NCBI RefSeq assembly: GCF_025966695.1
Contig: NZ_JAOEIY010000004.1
Span: 315,706 to 379,705 of the forward strand
Direction: 5' to 3'
Length of the DNA stretch: 64,000 nucleotides
Origin: Stutzerimonas sp. S1
GTDB taxonomy: Bacteria > Pseudomonadota > Gammaproteobacteria > Pseudomonadales > Pseudomonadaceae
Below, one piece after another: positions 54,554-62,205 of this stretch. Within the stretch, counting starts at the first letter, position 1, and each line of letters begins with the position of its first letter. A program made the translations under genes and the position numbers. The notes beneath the pieces are model-generated. The model did no database searches. It saw nothing but the letters and a program-made list of their open reading frames with translations, and was not told the origin of the DNA.

Positions 54554-56884
54554 CTACTGCGGCAGCGCGTAGGCGATGATCGAATCGCCGGCGGCAGTGC
54601 CCAGCGAGCCGTGGCCACCGGCAACCACCAACACCATCTGCCGGCCCGAGGGGCTGCGGTAGCTCATCGGTGTCGCTTGCCCCCCGGCCGGCAAACGGGC
54701 TTTCCACAGTTCGCGACCGGTGTTCACGTCATAGGCACGCAGGTAGTAATCCAGCGTCCCGCTGAGGAAGGCCACGCCCCCCGCAGTCAGCAACGGCCCG
54801 CCAAGACTCGGCACACCCATCTTGAACGGCAGCGGCAACGGCGCCCGATCGCGCACCGTGCCGTTCTTGCGCAGCCAGTGGGTCTTACCGGTGCGCAGGT
54901 CGGCGCCGGCAATGTAGCCCCACGGTGGCGCCGTGCATGGCAGGCCGATGGGCGAGACGAAGGGTTTGAGCTCCACCGCGAAAGGCGCGCCGAAATTCTC
55001 GTTCAGAAAGGGTTCCTTGTCGGATACGTAGGTGCTCAATTCATCCTCCCGCGGCACCAGGCGGGAGGTGAAGGCCAGGTAGGCCGGGGTGCTGAAGACC
55101 ATCTGCCGCACCGGATCGACCGCCACTCCGCCCCAGTTGAATACGCCGAAATTGCCCGGATACACCAGCGTGCCCTGGGTCGACGGTGGTGTGTAACGAC
55201 CTTCATAGCGCAGCGAGTGAAACTGGATGTGGCAGAGCATCTGGTCGACCAGCGTGGCTCCCCACAGATCCTTGCCCTGCAACTTCGACGGCTCGTAGGA
55301 CAGCGCCGAGGCTGGCTGCGTCTCGGCAACCCAGTCGCCCGCGGCAGCGCCCTGCGGCGCCGGCACCTCGTGCACCGGCAGGATGGGTTCGCCGGTCCGG
55401 CGATCGAGCACGTAGATATCGCCCTGCTTGGTCGGCGCGACCAGTGCCGGTACCACGCCGCTTTCGGTCTGGATGTCGATCAGGCTCGGCTGCGCCGGCA
55501 CGTCCATGTCCCAGAGGTCATGCCGCACCGTCTGGAACACCCAACGCAGTCGGCCGCTGTCCAGTTCCAGCGCAACGATGGACGACGAGAACCGCTCGCT
55601 GTTCTCGCTGCGCTCACCGCCCCACTGGTCCGGCACCTGATTGCCCAGCGGCACGTAGACCAGCCCCAGCGCTTCGTCGGCACTCGATACGCTCCAGCTG
55701 TTGGGCGTACTGGCACTGTAGGTTTGCCCGGCGGCAAGCGGCGCAGTCTGTTCAGGGTTGCCCGGGTCCCAGTTCCATTTCAGCGCACCGCTGCGCACGT
55801 CGTAGGCGCGAATCACGCCGGACGGCTCGTGGGTGGAGACGTTGTCGTTCACCGCCCCGCCGACGATCAGCAGATCGCGCGCCACCACGGGCGGTGAGGT
55901 GGAGTAATAGAACCCCTCCTTGACGTTGGGCATATTCGCCCAGAGATTCACCTCGCCGTTGTCGCCAAAGCCGGCGCAGACCTCGCCGGTCTTCGCATCG
56001 AGGGCGATCAGGCGCGCGTCGGCGGTAGGCATGAACAGGCGCTGGCGGCAGTCCTGCGCTGGCGGCGCCTGCTCATCGAAGTGGTAAGACAGGCCGCGGC
56101 AGGTCAGATGCTGGCGGTTCACCGAGTCCGGCACCTGCGGATCGAAGCGCCAGCGCTCGGCGCCAGTCTCGGCGTCCAGCGCGATCACCAGATTGTGCGG
56201 CGTGCACAGATAGAGACTGTCGTCGATCTTGAGCGGCGTGACTTCGTAAGTGGTCTCATCCGGATCGCCAGGCCGGCGCTTGTCCCCGGTGCGGTAATGC
56301 CAGACCGGCTGCAGGCGCTCGACATTCTGCGGCGTGATCTGGGCAAGCGGTGAATAGCGCTGGCCGTGCGCGGTCCGGCCGTACGCATGCCAGTCGCCGT
56401 CTGGCACCGTCGCTTCGCTGCCGGGCGCCTGCGCCAGCGGTGCCGGCAACATGCCCTTGAGGTCGTGGCTATCATTGCCCAGCGCATATACCGCACTTGC
56501 CCCCCACAGCAGCACGGCCAGCATCAGCGGCAGCGCGGCGCCACCCCAGGCACGCATGCCGAAGTGCTGCCAACCCAGGCGCTGAGCGATCCAGGGCGTA
56601 AGCAGCCAGAGGCCAAGTGGTGCGATGAGGCTTCCGCGCGGCGCCAGTTGCCACCAGTCGAAGCCCACCTCATAGAGCGCCCAGCCCAGCGAACCGAGCA
56701 TCAGCAGCGCATAGATCCACAGCGCGGCGCGTCGGCGCAGCAGCAACAGCGTCCCGGTAACCAGGAATCCTGCCGCGACGAGGGCGAAATACCAGGTGCC
56801 GCCCAGAGTGATGACCTTCACCCCGCCGACACCCAGCGCAATACCGAGGATGATGCAGAGCAACCCGCTGATGATCACCGCCAC
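54554..56884 (-). CDS. gcd: Membrane-bound PQQ-dependent glucose dehydrogenase
   Basis: This 776-residue protein has an N-terminal block of five transmembrane helices (residues 1-135) and a periplasmic eight-bladed PQQ propeller. Blades include DGDWHAYGRTAHGQRYSPLA, QHLTCRGLSYHFDE and VYVPLGNQVPDQWGGERS. The C-terminal blade is GHGSLGTAAGDSIIAYALPQ. Gcd oxidises glucose to gluconolactone and feeds ubiquinone. A quinate/shikimate dehydrogenase of the same family is a possible alternative, but the overall length and start fit Gcd. The next PQQ enzyme lies 178 bp upstream on the same strand. Confidence 0.9.
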   Translation of the reverse strand: MAVIISGLLCIILGIALGVGGVKVITLGGTWYFALVAAGFLVTGTLLLLRRRAALWIYALLMLGSLGWALYEVGFDWWQLAPRGSLIAPLGLWLLTPWIAQRLGWQHFGMRAWGGAALPLMLAVLLWGASAVYALGNDSHDLKGMLPAPLAQAPGSEATVPDGDWHAYGRTAHGQRYSPLAQITPQNVERLQPVWHYRTGDKRRPGDPDETTYEVTPLKIDDSLYLCTPHNLVIALDAETGAERWRFDPQVPDSVNRQHLTCRGLSYHFDEQAPPAQDCRQRLFMPTADARLIALDAKTGEVCAGFGDNGEVNLWANMPNVKEGFYYSTSPPVVARDLLIVGGAVNDNVSTHEPSGVIRAYDVRSGALKWNWDPGNPEQTAPLAAGQTYSASTPNSWSVSSADEALGLVYVPLGNQVPDQWGGERSENSERFSSSIVALELDSGRLRWVFQTVRHDLWDMDVPAQPSLIDIQTESGVVPALVAPTKQGDIYVLDRRTGEPILPVHEVPAPQGAAAGDWVAETQPASALSYEPSKLQGKDLWGATLVDQMLCHIQFHSLRYEGRYTPPSTQGTLVYPGNFGVFNWGGVAVDPVRQMVFSTPAYLAFTSRLVPREDELSTYVSDKEPFLNENFGAPFAVELKPFVSPIGLPCTAPPWGYIAGADLRTGKTHWLRKNGTVRDRAPLPLPFKMGVPSLGGPLLTAGGVAFLSGTLDYYLRAYDVNTGRELWKARLPAGGQATPMSYRSPSGRQMVLVVAGGHGSLGTAAGDSIIAYALPQ

Positions 56885-57062
56885 TGGCGCCTCCTTCCTG
56901 CCTTGTCAGTCGGCCTGCAGCGGCGTCCAGTCCGTTGTTGTCACACGGCGTAACGCGCACCCCAGGCCCATTGTTCGACAAGCGAACGCCCGGCCGGCAA
57001 TCCGCTTACCGACAATGGACCGGCGAAGCGCCCGAAACGCTCCCCGCCAATGTCGTTGCCGT

Positions 57063-58208
57063 TCAAGGTTCGAGGCCAAGCCGTAGCAACCTGCCGTCGG
57101 CGGCATCGGTAAGCAGGTAGAGGTAGCCATCCGGGCCGAGGCGGACATCGCGAATACGCTCGCCCAGTTCTGCCAGCAGACGTTCCTCATGCACCACGCG
57201 GTCGCCATCCAGCTGCAGGCGGATCAATGCCTGCGCGGAAAGCGCACCGATGAACAGGTTGTGCTGCCAGGCGGCGAAGCGCTCGGCATCGTAGAACGCC
57301 ATGCCGCTGATGGCCGGCGATTTCTTCCACACGTGCAGCGGTGGCTCGGTCCCCTCGACGGCTTCGCCCTTCGCCTCGGGAATCGGTAACAGGCTGTAGT
57401 TGATGCCGTGGGTCGCCAGCGGCCAGCCGTAGTTCTTTCCCGGCTGCGGAATGTTGATTTCGTCGCCGCCCCGTGGGCCATGCTCGTGAGTCCAGAGCGC
57501 GCCGCTCCAGGGATTGAGCGCCGCCCCCTGCTGGTTGCGGTGGCCGTAGGACCAGATCTCCGGCCGCACGCCGGAGCGCCCGACGAAGGGATTGTCCGGC
57601 GGGACCTCGCCATCAGGACGGATACGCACCAGCTTGCCCTGGAGCTTGTCCAGATCCTGGGCGGTGGCGCGCTGGTTGTTCTCACCCAGGGCGACGAAGA
57701 GATTGCCGTCATGATCGAACACCAGCCGCGAACCGAAGTGCGCACCGTTGGACAGCCGAGGCTGCTGGCGGAAGATCACCTGGAAATCCTCCAGCCGTGA
57801 ATGATCGTCGCTCAAGCGACCGCGCCCCACCGTAGTGCCGGCCAGCCCGTCCTCGCCGGCTTCGGCATAGCTGAGATAGACCAGTCGATCACGCTGGAAC
57901 TCGGGCGACAGCTGCACATCGAGCAAGCCGCCCTGGCCGCGGTCATAAACCTCGGGCACGCCGGCCAGCAGCGCCGATAATGACCCGTCCAGACCAACCA
58001 GCCGCAGGCGACCGGGGCGTTCGGTCACCAGCAGCCGCTTCTGGTCCGGCAGAAAGGCCAGCGACCAGGGGTTTTCCAGGCCAACGGCGACTTCTTCCAG
58101 CCGCAGCGTACCCAGCTCGCTTGCGTAGCGCTGCGGCTCGACTGCCGAGGCCAGGCTGGTGGCGACGGCTAAACCTGCGAACAAGACGGCAATGGCACGG
58201 CGCGACAT
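57063..58208 (-). CDS. Soluble periplasmic PQQ-dependent aldose sugar dehydrogenase
   Basis: This 381-residue protein has a Sec signal (cleavage near SLASA) and a six-bladed propeller of the YliI/Asd/sGDH type. Landmarks are VAVGLENPWSLAFLPDQKRL, RQQPRLSNGAHFGSRLVFDH, EIWSYGHRNQQG and THEHGPRGGDEINIPQPG. In the family it oxidises aldoses with PQQ and calcium. It is probably transcribed separately from gcd but points the same way. Substrate is not determined. Confidence 0.9.
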   Translation of the reverse strand: MSRRAIAVLFAGLAVATSLASAVEPQRYASELGTLRLEEVAVGLENPWSLAFLPDQKRLLVTERPGRLRLVGLDGSLSALLAGVPEVYDRGQGGLLDVQLSPEFQRDRLVYLSYAEAGEDGLAGTTVGRGRLSDDHSRLEDFQVIFRQQPRLSNGAHFGSRLVFDHDGNLFVALGENNQRATAQDLDKLQGKLVRIRPDGEVPPDNPFVGRSGVRPEIWSYGHRNQQGAALNPWSGALWTHEHGPRGGDEINIPQPGKNYGWPLATHGINYSLLPIPEAKGEAVEGTEPPLHVWKKSPAISGMAFYDAERFAAWQHNLFIGALSAQALIRLQLDGDRVVHEERLLAELGERIRDVRLGPDGYLYLLTDAADGRLLRLGLEP

Positions 58209-58313
58209 AAGGACTCTCCCGCGGAATCGACGGTCCAGAGGACAGCTTCAGTAAAGAACAAGGAAGCCACACTCGCCTGCCAGTACGACCGAGGCGACTG
58301 CTCAGCGGAAAAC

Positions 58314-58342
58314 CAGACAAAAGTCAACCAAATCTGTATAAT
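58314..58342 (+). promoter_or_regulatory. Sigma-70-type promoter for the 58-residue protein gene
   Basis: CAGACA (58314-58319, 4 of 6 to TTGACA) and TATAAT (58337-58342, perfect) are spaced by 17 bp and lie 37 bp before the start at 58379. Confidence 0.65.
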
Positions 58343-58378
58343 GCCCGGTTCGACTGATAAACGGAAAAAGTGAACCCC

Positions 58379-58555
58379 ATGGCCACTAAAGCCGCTGCCA
58401 AGCGCAAGCCCGAACCTGCATTTGAAACCAGCCAGTCTCTCGCCGCCCAGATGGCAGCCTTCCTCAAGGCCGGTGGTGAAGTTCAACAGATCCCCAACGG
58501 GGTCAGCGGCCAGACCCAAGGCCCATCGCGTCAGATCACCATCAGCAAGAAGTGA
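58379..58555 (+). CDS. Small conserved protein of unknown function
   Basis: The ATG at 58379 gives 58 residues; a GTG at 58370 is possible but has poor spacing to the GGA. The protein has a basic N-terminus (KAAAKRKPEP), then a core FETSQSLAAQMAAFLKAGGE and VQQIPNGVSGQ, ending with basic residues. It looks like a single small helical protein, with no membrane or signal segment. A similar short protein is familiar from other Pseudomonas genomes but I cannot give a function. It has its own promoter and terminator, so it is a dedicated transcript. Confidence 0.75.
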   Translation: MATKAAAKRKPEPAFETSQSLAAQMAAFLKAGGEVQQIPNGVSGQTQGPSRQITISKK

Positions 58556-58583
58556 TCGGCTGACTCTGCAATAGAAACGCCCT

Positions 58584-58626
58584 CGGCGAGCTTGTGCCTT
58601 CTGTGCATCGGCTCGCCGCGTTTTTT
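58584..58626 (+). terminator. Terminator of the 58-residue protein gene
   Basis: An 8-bp stem (58584-58591 with 58611-58618) with a 19-nt loop is followed by T6 at 58621-58626, directly before the RsuA-like gene. Confidence 0.82.
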
Positions 58627-58656
58627 CCAGCCTTTGCCCCGCCTTCCGAGCGCTCC

Positions 58657-59382
58657 ATGACCGAACCCGTACGCCTGTCCAAACGCCTCGCCGAACAGCT
58701 TGGTTGCTCTCGGCGTGAGGCCGAACTGTATATCGAGGGAGGCTGGGTGACGGTCGACGATCAGCTGGTACAGGCGCCGTTTCTCAAGGTCCTGCCGGCG
58801 CAACGCCTCGATCTGCTGCCCGGCGCGAAGGCGACCGAAGTGCCACCGGTCACCCTGCTGATGCACAAACCCGCTGGCCAGGCCGTGCCGCAGGACGCCG
58901 CAGCTGCGCTGCAGCTGCTCACTGCCGCCGGTCACTGGGCGGACGATCCAAGTCCGATCCAGCCGCTGCAGCGGCATCTGTTGCGACAGAACTTGCTGCT
59001 GCCCATGGCAGACGAGGCCAGTGGCCTGGTGGTGTTCAGCCAGCAGCGCGAGGTAATCCGCCTGCTGACCGATGCGCGCAGCAAGCTCGAACAGGAGTTC
59101 ATCGTCGAGGTCAGTGGCGAGCCCGAAGCCAACGGCCTCGCGCTGCTCGGCCAGGGTATCGGCCATCGCGGCAAGATTCTGCCCAAGGCCAAGGCCAGCT
59201 GGCAGAACGAAACCCATCTGCGCCTGGCGATCAAGCAGCCGCAGCCTGGCGAACTGCGCATGCTCTGTGAAGCGATCGGCCTGCGCGTGCTCGGCTATAA
59301 ACGCATCCGCATCGGCCGGCTGTCGATGGCCAAGCTGCCGGTCGGGCAGTGGCGCTTTCTTGGCGAACACGAGCGGTTCTGA
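58657..59382 (+). CDS. RsuA/RluF-family pseudouridine synthase with divergent catalytic motif
   Basis: This 241-residue protein has an N-terminal S4 RNA-binding domain (residues 5-50, RLSKRLAEQLGCSRREAELY) and a pseudouridine synthase domain. The usual GRLD-x-x-(S/T)-GL catalytic block appears as PMADEASGLVVFSQ, keeping the Asp (MADEASGL) but not Gly-Arg-Leu. Other family traits are LEQEFIVEVSGEP and LGYKRIRIGRLSMAKLP. The ATG at 58657 was chosen over the upstream frame because it precedes the S4 domain. The target (23S or 16S rRNA or tRNA) is undetermined, and activity is uncertain given the altered motif. Confidence 0.82.
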   Translation: MTEPVRLSKRLAEQLGCSRREAELYIEGGWVTVDDQLVQAPFLKVLPAQRLDLLPGAKATEVPPVTLLMHKPAGQAVPQDAAAALQLLTAAGHWADDPSPIQPLQRHLLRQNLLLPMADEASGLVVFSQQREVIRLLTDARSKLEQEFIVEVSGEPEANGLALLGQGIGHRGKILPKAKASWQNETHLRLAIKQPQPGELRMLCEAIGLRVLGYKRIRIGRLSMAKLPVGQWRFLGEHERF

Positions 59383-59541
59383 ACCCGCCATTCGGCGGCG
59401 AGCATTACCGCAAGCCCGCCTGCCGCCGCACACGCGCTTGCAGTACCGGTAAGGCTGAACCAGTCTTACCGAGGTGCTGTCCGACGACAGCACCTCATCG
59501 AATTCGCACCGCGAGTTCGCCTGCCGTCCATCGGAACACTG

Positions 59542-60309
59542 ATGCCAAGACTGCTGTTGTTGCTGCTGCTCTGCTCGTCGACTGCCCAGGCGGCTGAGCG
59601 GGTCGAGGTTTGGACCTATCACGCATCGCCCCCCTTCGCCAGCGAGCAGAGTCCGGGCTTGTCCGAAACGCTGGTGGAGTTGCTCAACCAGCACCCGTCC
59701 AACAACGGCCGCTATTTCTTCGCACTCAGCCAACTACCGCGCAAGCGCCTCGATGCTCGTCTCGCCGGGAACAAGCCAGGCGTGCTGCTATGGGCGACGC
59801 CGGAATTTTTCCCCAGCCGACTGATCGCCAGTTCGCATCTGACCCCGCCGCTGCTCTGCGATACCCAGGATTTCGTGTCGCTAGCCACTCGCCCATTCGA
59901 CTACGACGGCCCGGGCTCGCTTCACGGTTACCGCCTCGGCGGCGTGCTCGGGCATCGCTATCAGGCACTGCAAGCCGACATCGAGCGGCAGCTGATCCAT
60001 CGGGAAGATGTGCACTCCGATCTGCAGAACCTGCAGAAGCTGCTCTCCAACCGTATCGACGTGATCCTGCTGCCACGCTCCGCGCGGCTGTTCTACGAAA
60101 CAACCGAGGTGGCGGCTGAACGCCTGCACGTGTCGACCGTGCCCCTCTACAGCTTCGAACGCCACATCCTCACCACCGCGACTCTCAATCCTGCGGCGAC
60201 CCAGTTCATTCAGCAGCTGATCGCCGACCTCCCCCAGAGCGCGCGCTGGCAGACCCTGCTGCGCCGTTACGGCCTGCAACGGATGAGCGCACCCTGCGCG
60301 GTCTATTGA
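59542..60309 (+). CDS. Periplasmic solute-binding protein-like (SBP_bac_3)
   Basis: This 255-residue protein has a signal peptide (cleavage near AQAAE). The type-3 extracellular solute-binding fold is seen with VEVWTYHASPPFASEQSPGL, LLCDTQDFVSLATR and ILLPRSARLFYE. There are no transporter genes beside it, so it may be a sensor-type or orphan receptor. It resembles Pseudomonas proteins called substrate-binding domain-containing periplasmic proteins. Confidence 0.82.
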   Translation: MPRLLLLLLLCSSTAQAAERVEVWTYHASPPFASEQSPGLSETLVELLNQHPSNNGRYFFALSQLPRKRLDARLAGNKPGVLLWATPEFFPSRLIASSHLTPPLLCDTQDFVSLATRPFDYDGPGSLHGYRLGGVLGHRYQALQADIERQLIHREDVHSDLQNLQKLLSNRIDVILLPRSARLFYETTEVAAERLHVSTVPLYSFERHILTTATLNPAATQFIQQLIADLPQSARWQTLLRRYGLQRMSAPCAVY

Positions 60310-60386
60310 GCGGACGCAGGCGGCTCTGGCGAATCGAGGTGCGCACGGCCCATACTGGCGCAAACAAAAGGAGAGCGAGTTCACAA

Positions 60387-60938
60387 ATGAGACACGCCCT
60401 GGCGATCGCGCTGCTGATGACCCTGAGCGGCTGCGCCACTCAAACCTGCGACCAGCCCTGGAGCGGCAGTGCTTGTCGGGCCGAGCGGCTGCTCTACCAG
60501 AACGACCTGCTACAGGCGAAGATCCTGATTTCGGTAGGCGATGAGGAAGGCTACGAACTGGCCGATGCCCTGCTCGATCGCAGCGCCGCGCAGGATCGAC
60601 GCGGCGAAACGGAGTTCTACAAGGCACTACTGATGATCCGCCAGGGGCCTGAGCCGTCCGAAGTGCTGCAACTGCTGGAGAAGGCCAAGCGCAAGGGCCA
60701 TCCGCATGCGGTTGCCCTGCTCTACAAGATCTACATGGAACCCTATCTCGTCGACGAACGCGACATCGCCAAAGCGGACCGGTATCGCGAAGCCTATGCT
60801 CATCTGGATGTTGCCCAGAGCGGCTACCCGTCCTTCGAGAAGGCTCTGGCTCTGGTGTCTCAGCTGGTCGAGCCGCCGCCACCGGCATCCGAGTACCGCG
60901 CGCCCTGTCCCCAGCACTGCCTGGAAAAAGCACGCTAA
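60387..60938 (+). CDS. Hypothetical lipoprotein with Sel1/TPR-like helices
   Basis: This 183-residue protein has a lipobox (TLSGC, Cys16) and a helical body of repeated two-helix units (for example LLDRSAAQDRRGETEFYKAL and KRKGHPHAVALLYKIYM), as in Sel1-like or TPR repeats. The ATG at 60387 gives the lipoprotein signal; the frame upstream is unrelated. AAGGAG precedes it. Function is unknown. Confidence 0.75.
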   Translation: MRHALAIALLMTLSGCATQTCDQPWSGSACRAERLLYQNDLLQAKILISVGDEEGYELADALLDRSAAQDRRGETEFYKALLMIRQGPEPSEVLQLLEKAKRKGHPHAVALLYKIYMEPYLVDERDIAKADRYREAYAHLDVAQSGYPSFEKALALVSQLVEPPPPASEYRAPCPQHCLEKAR

Positions 60939-60973
60939 TCCGATGCGCGCAGCGTCGGCGCCTGCACGGCCCG

Positions 60974-61162
60974 TTACGGGGCTGGTGTCTGCGACAGCCG
61001 CGGCTCCTGCTTGCCATCAGCCACCGCACGCGCTTGCGCCTCGGTGGCGTAGGGCCCGCCAATCAGCGTGCCGTCGAGCTCCACGATCCAGCAGACGACC
61101 CAGGTCGGTCGCCAGGCTTGGGGTACATCGTCACCGCTGAGGTACTTGATCTGCAGGGACAT
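60974..61162 (-). CDS. Small hypothetical protein
   Basis: This 62-residue protein begins MSLQIKYLSGDDVPQAWRP and has WIVELDGTLIGGPYATEAQA in the middle. The ATG at 61162 was chosen because it starts the conserved-looking part and has a modest ribosome site. It is found between two lipoprotein genes on the other strand. I do not recognise it; it might be a small regulator or an accidental ORF, though composition looks coding. Confidence 0.55.
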   Translation of the reverse strand: MSLQIKYLSGDDVPQAWRPTWVVCWIVELDGTLIGGPYATEAQARAVADGKQEPRLSQTPAP

Positions 61163-61338
61163 GGCGTTTCTCCACGGCTGGTCAGGCAAGTCGCCGCCCG
61201 GTTCCGGTGCAGGCGGCCCATACAGGGAAGACCATGCGCGCGACGGTTTCTCTTCTCGCAGCCGACGGAAGCGCGCTCACGCGAACCGCAACCGAGGCGC
61301 GCGTTCTACAGAACGGGTGATACAGGCGAGGATCTGCA

Positions 61339-62205
61339 ATGCGTTCCACCAGCCGCGTGCTTCCGCTGATACTGCTTTCCTGCCTGGTACTGGCCGGCTG
61401 CAGTCGCGCAACGCTGGTCTATAGCAACCTCGACCTGCTGGTGCCCTGGACACTCAACGACTATCTGGATCTCGATCGGCGTCAGAAGGGCGAGCTACGC
61501 GGGCGGCTGCGTGAGCATCTGGCCTGGCACTGCAGCACGCAACTGCCGGAGATTCTGGTCGGCCTGGAGCAACTGGAACGCAAAAGCGCCAGCGGCCAGC
61601 TGAATCAGCACGACCTGGAATCGCACTACCAGCGGGCGCACGAGGCCATGCGCACCATTGCCGTGGAGATCACGCCGACCGCCAGCGAACTGCTGCGCGC
61701 ACTGAATGATGAACAGGTGCAGGAACTACGCGCGGCGCTGGCGGAGAACCGCCGCGAGCACCGCGAGAAATACCTGACTCCGCCGTTGCCACAGCAGATT
61801 CGCGAGCGCGCCGAACGCATGCAGGACCGCCTGCAATTCTGGTTCGGCGAGCTGAGTGCCGCGCAGCGCCAGCGCGTGCTGCTCTGGGCGCACACCCTGG
61901 GCGAGCAGAACCGCCGCTGGCTGGAGAGCCGCGAGCGCTGGCAGACGATGCTGCTCGGCGCCGTGGAACAACGCCACCGTGAAGACTTCGATGCCCGTAT
62001 CGCCCAGCTCTTGCAGGAGCGTGAAGCACTCCTGAGCGCAAGCGATCGGGCCGACTTGCGGCGCGCCGAGCAGGCAGGCCTGAAGCTGGTCGCCGATCTT
62101 TACCAACTGGCTGACGAGGCGCAGCGCGCACACCTCACCGGACGGCTGGCGAACCTGCAGGCGGACTTTGCTTCGCTGCGATGCCTGCCCCCGTCCAATG
62201 CCTAA
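61339..62205 (+). CDS. DUF6279-type lipoprotein
   Basis: This 288-residue protein has a lipobox (LVLAGC, Cys21) and a long helical body starting YSNLDLLVPWTLNDYLDLDR. Arg/Glu-rich heptads follow up to the C-terminus (RERAERMQDRLQFWFGEL and LLQEREALLSASDRADL). This family is common in Pseudomonas and of unknown function. It overlaps the lhr stop region by 4 bp in a convergent arrangement. Confidence 0.85.
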   Translation: MRSTSRVLPLILLSCLVLAGCSRATLVYSNLDLLVPWTLNDYLDLDRRQKGELRGRLREHLAWHCSTQLPEILVGLEQLERKSASGQLNQHDLESHYQRAHEAMRTIAVEITPTASELLRALNDEQVQELRAALAENRREHREKYLTPPLPQQIRERAERMQDRLQFWFGELSAAQRQRVLLWAHTLGEQNRRWLESRERWQTMLLGAVEQRHREDFDARIAQLLQEREALLSASDRADLRRAEQAGLKLVADLYQLADEAQRAHLTGRLANLQADFASLRCLPPSNA

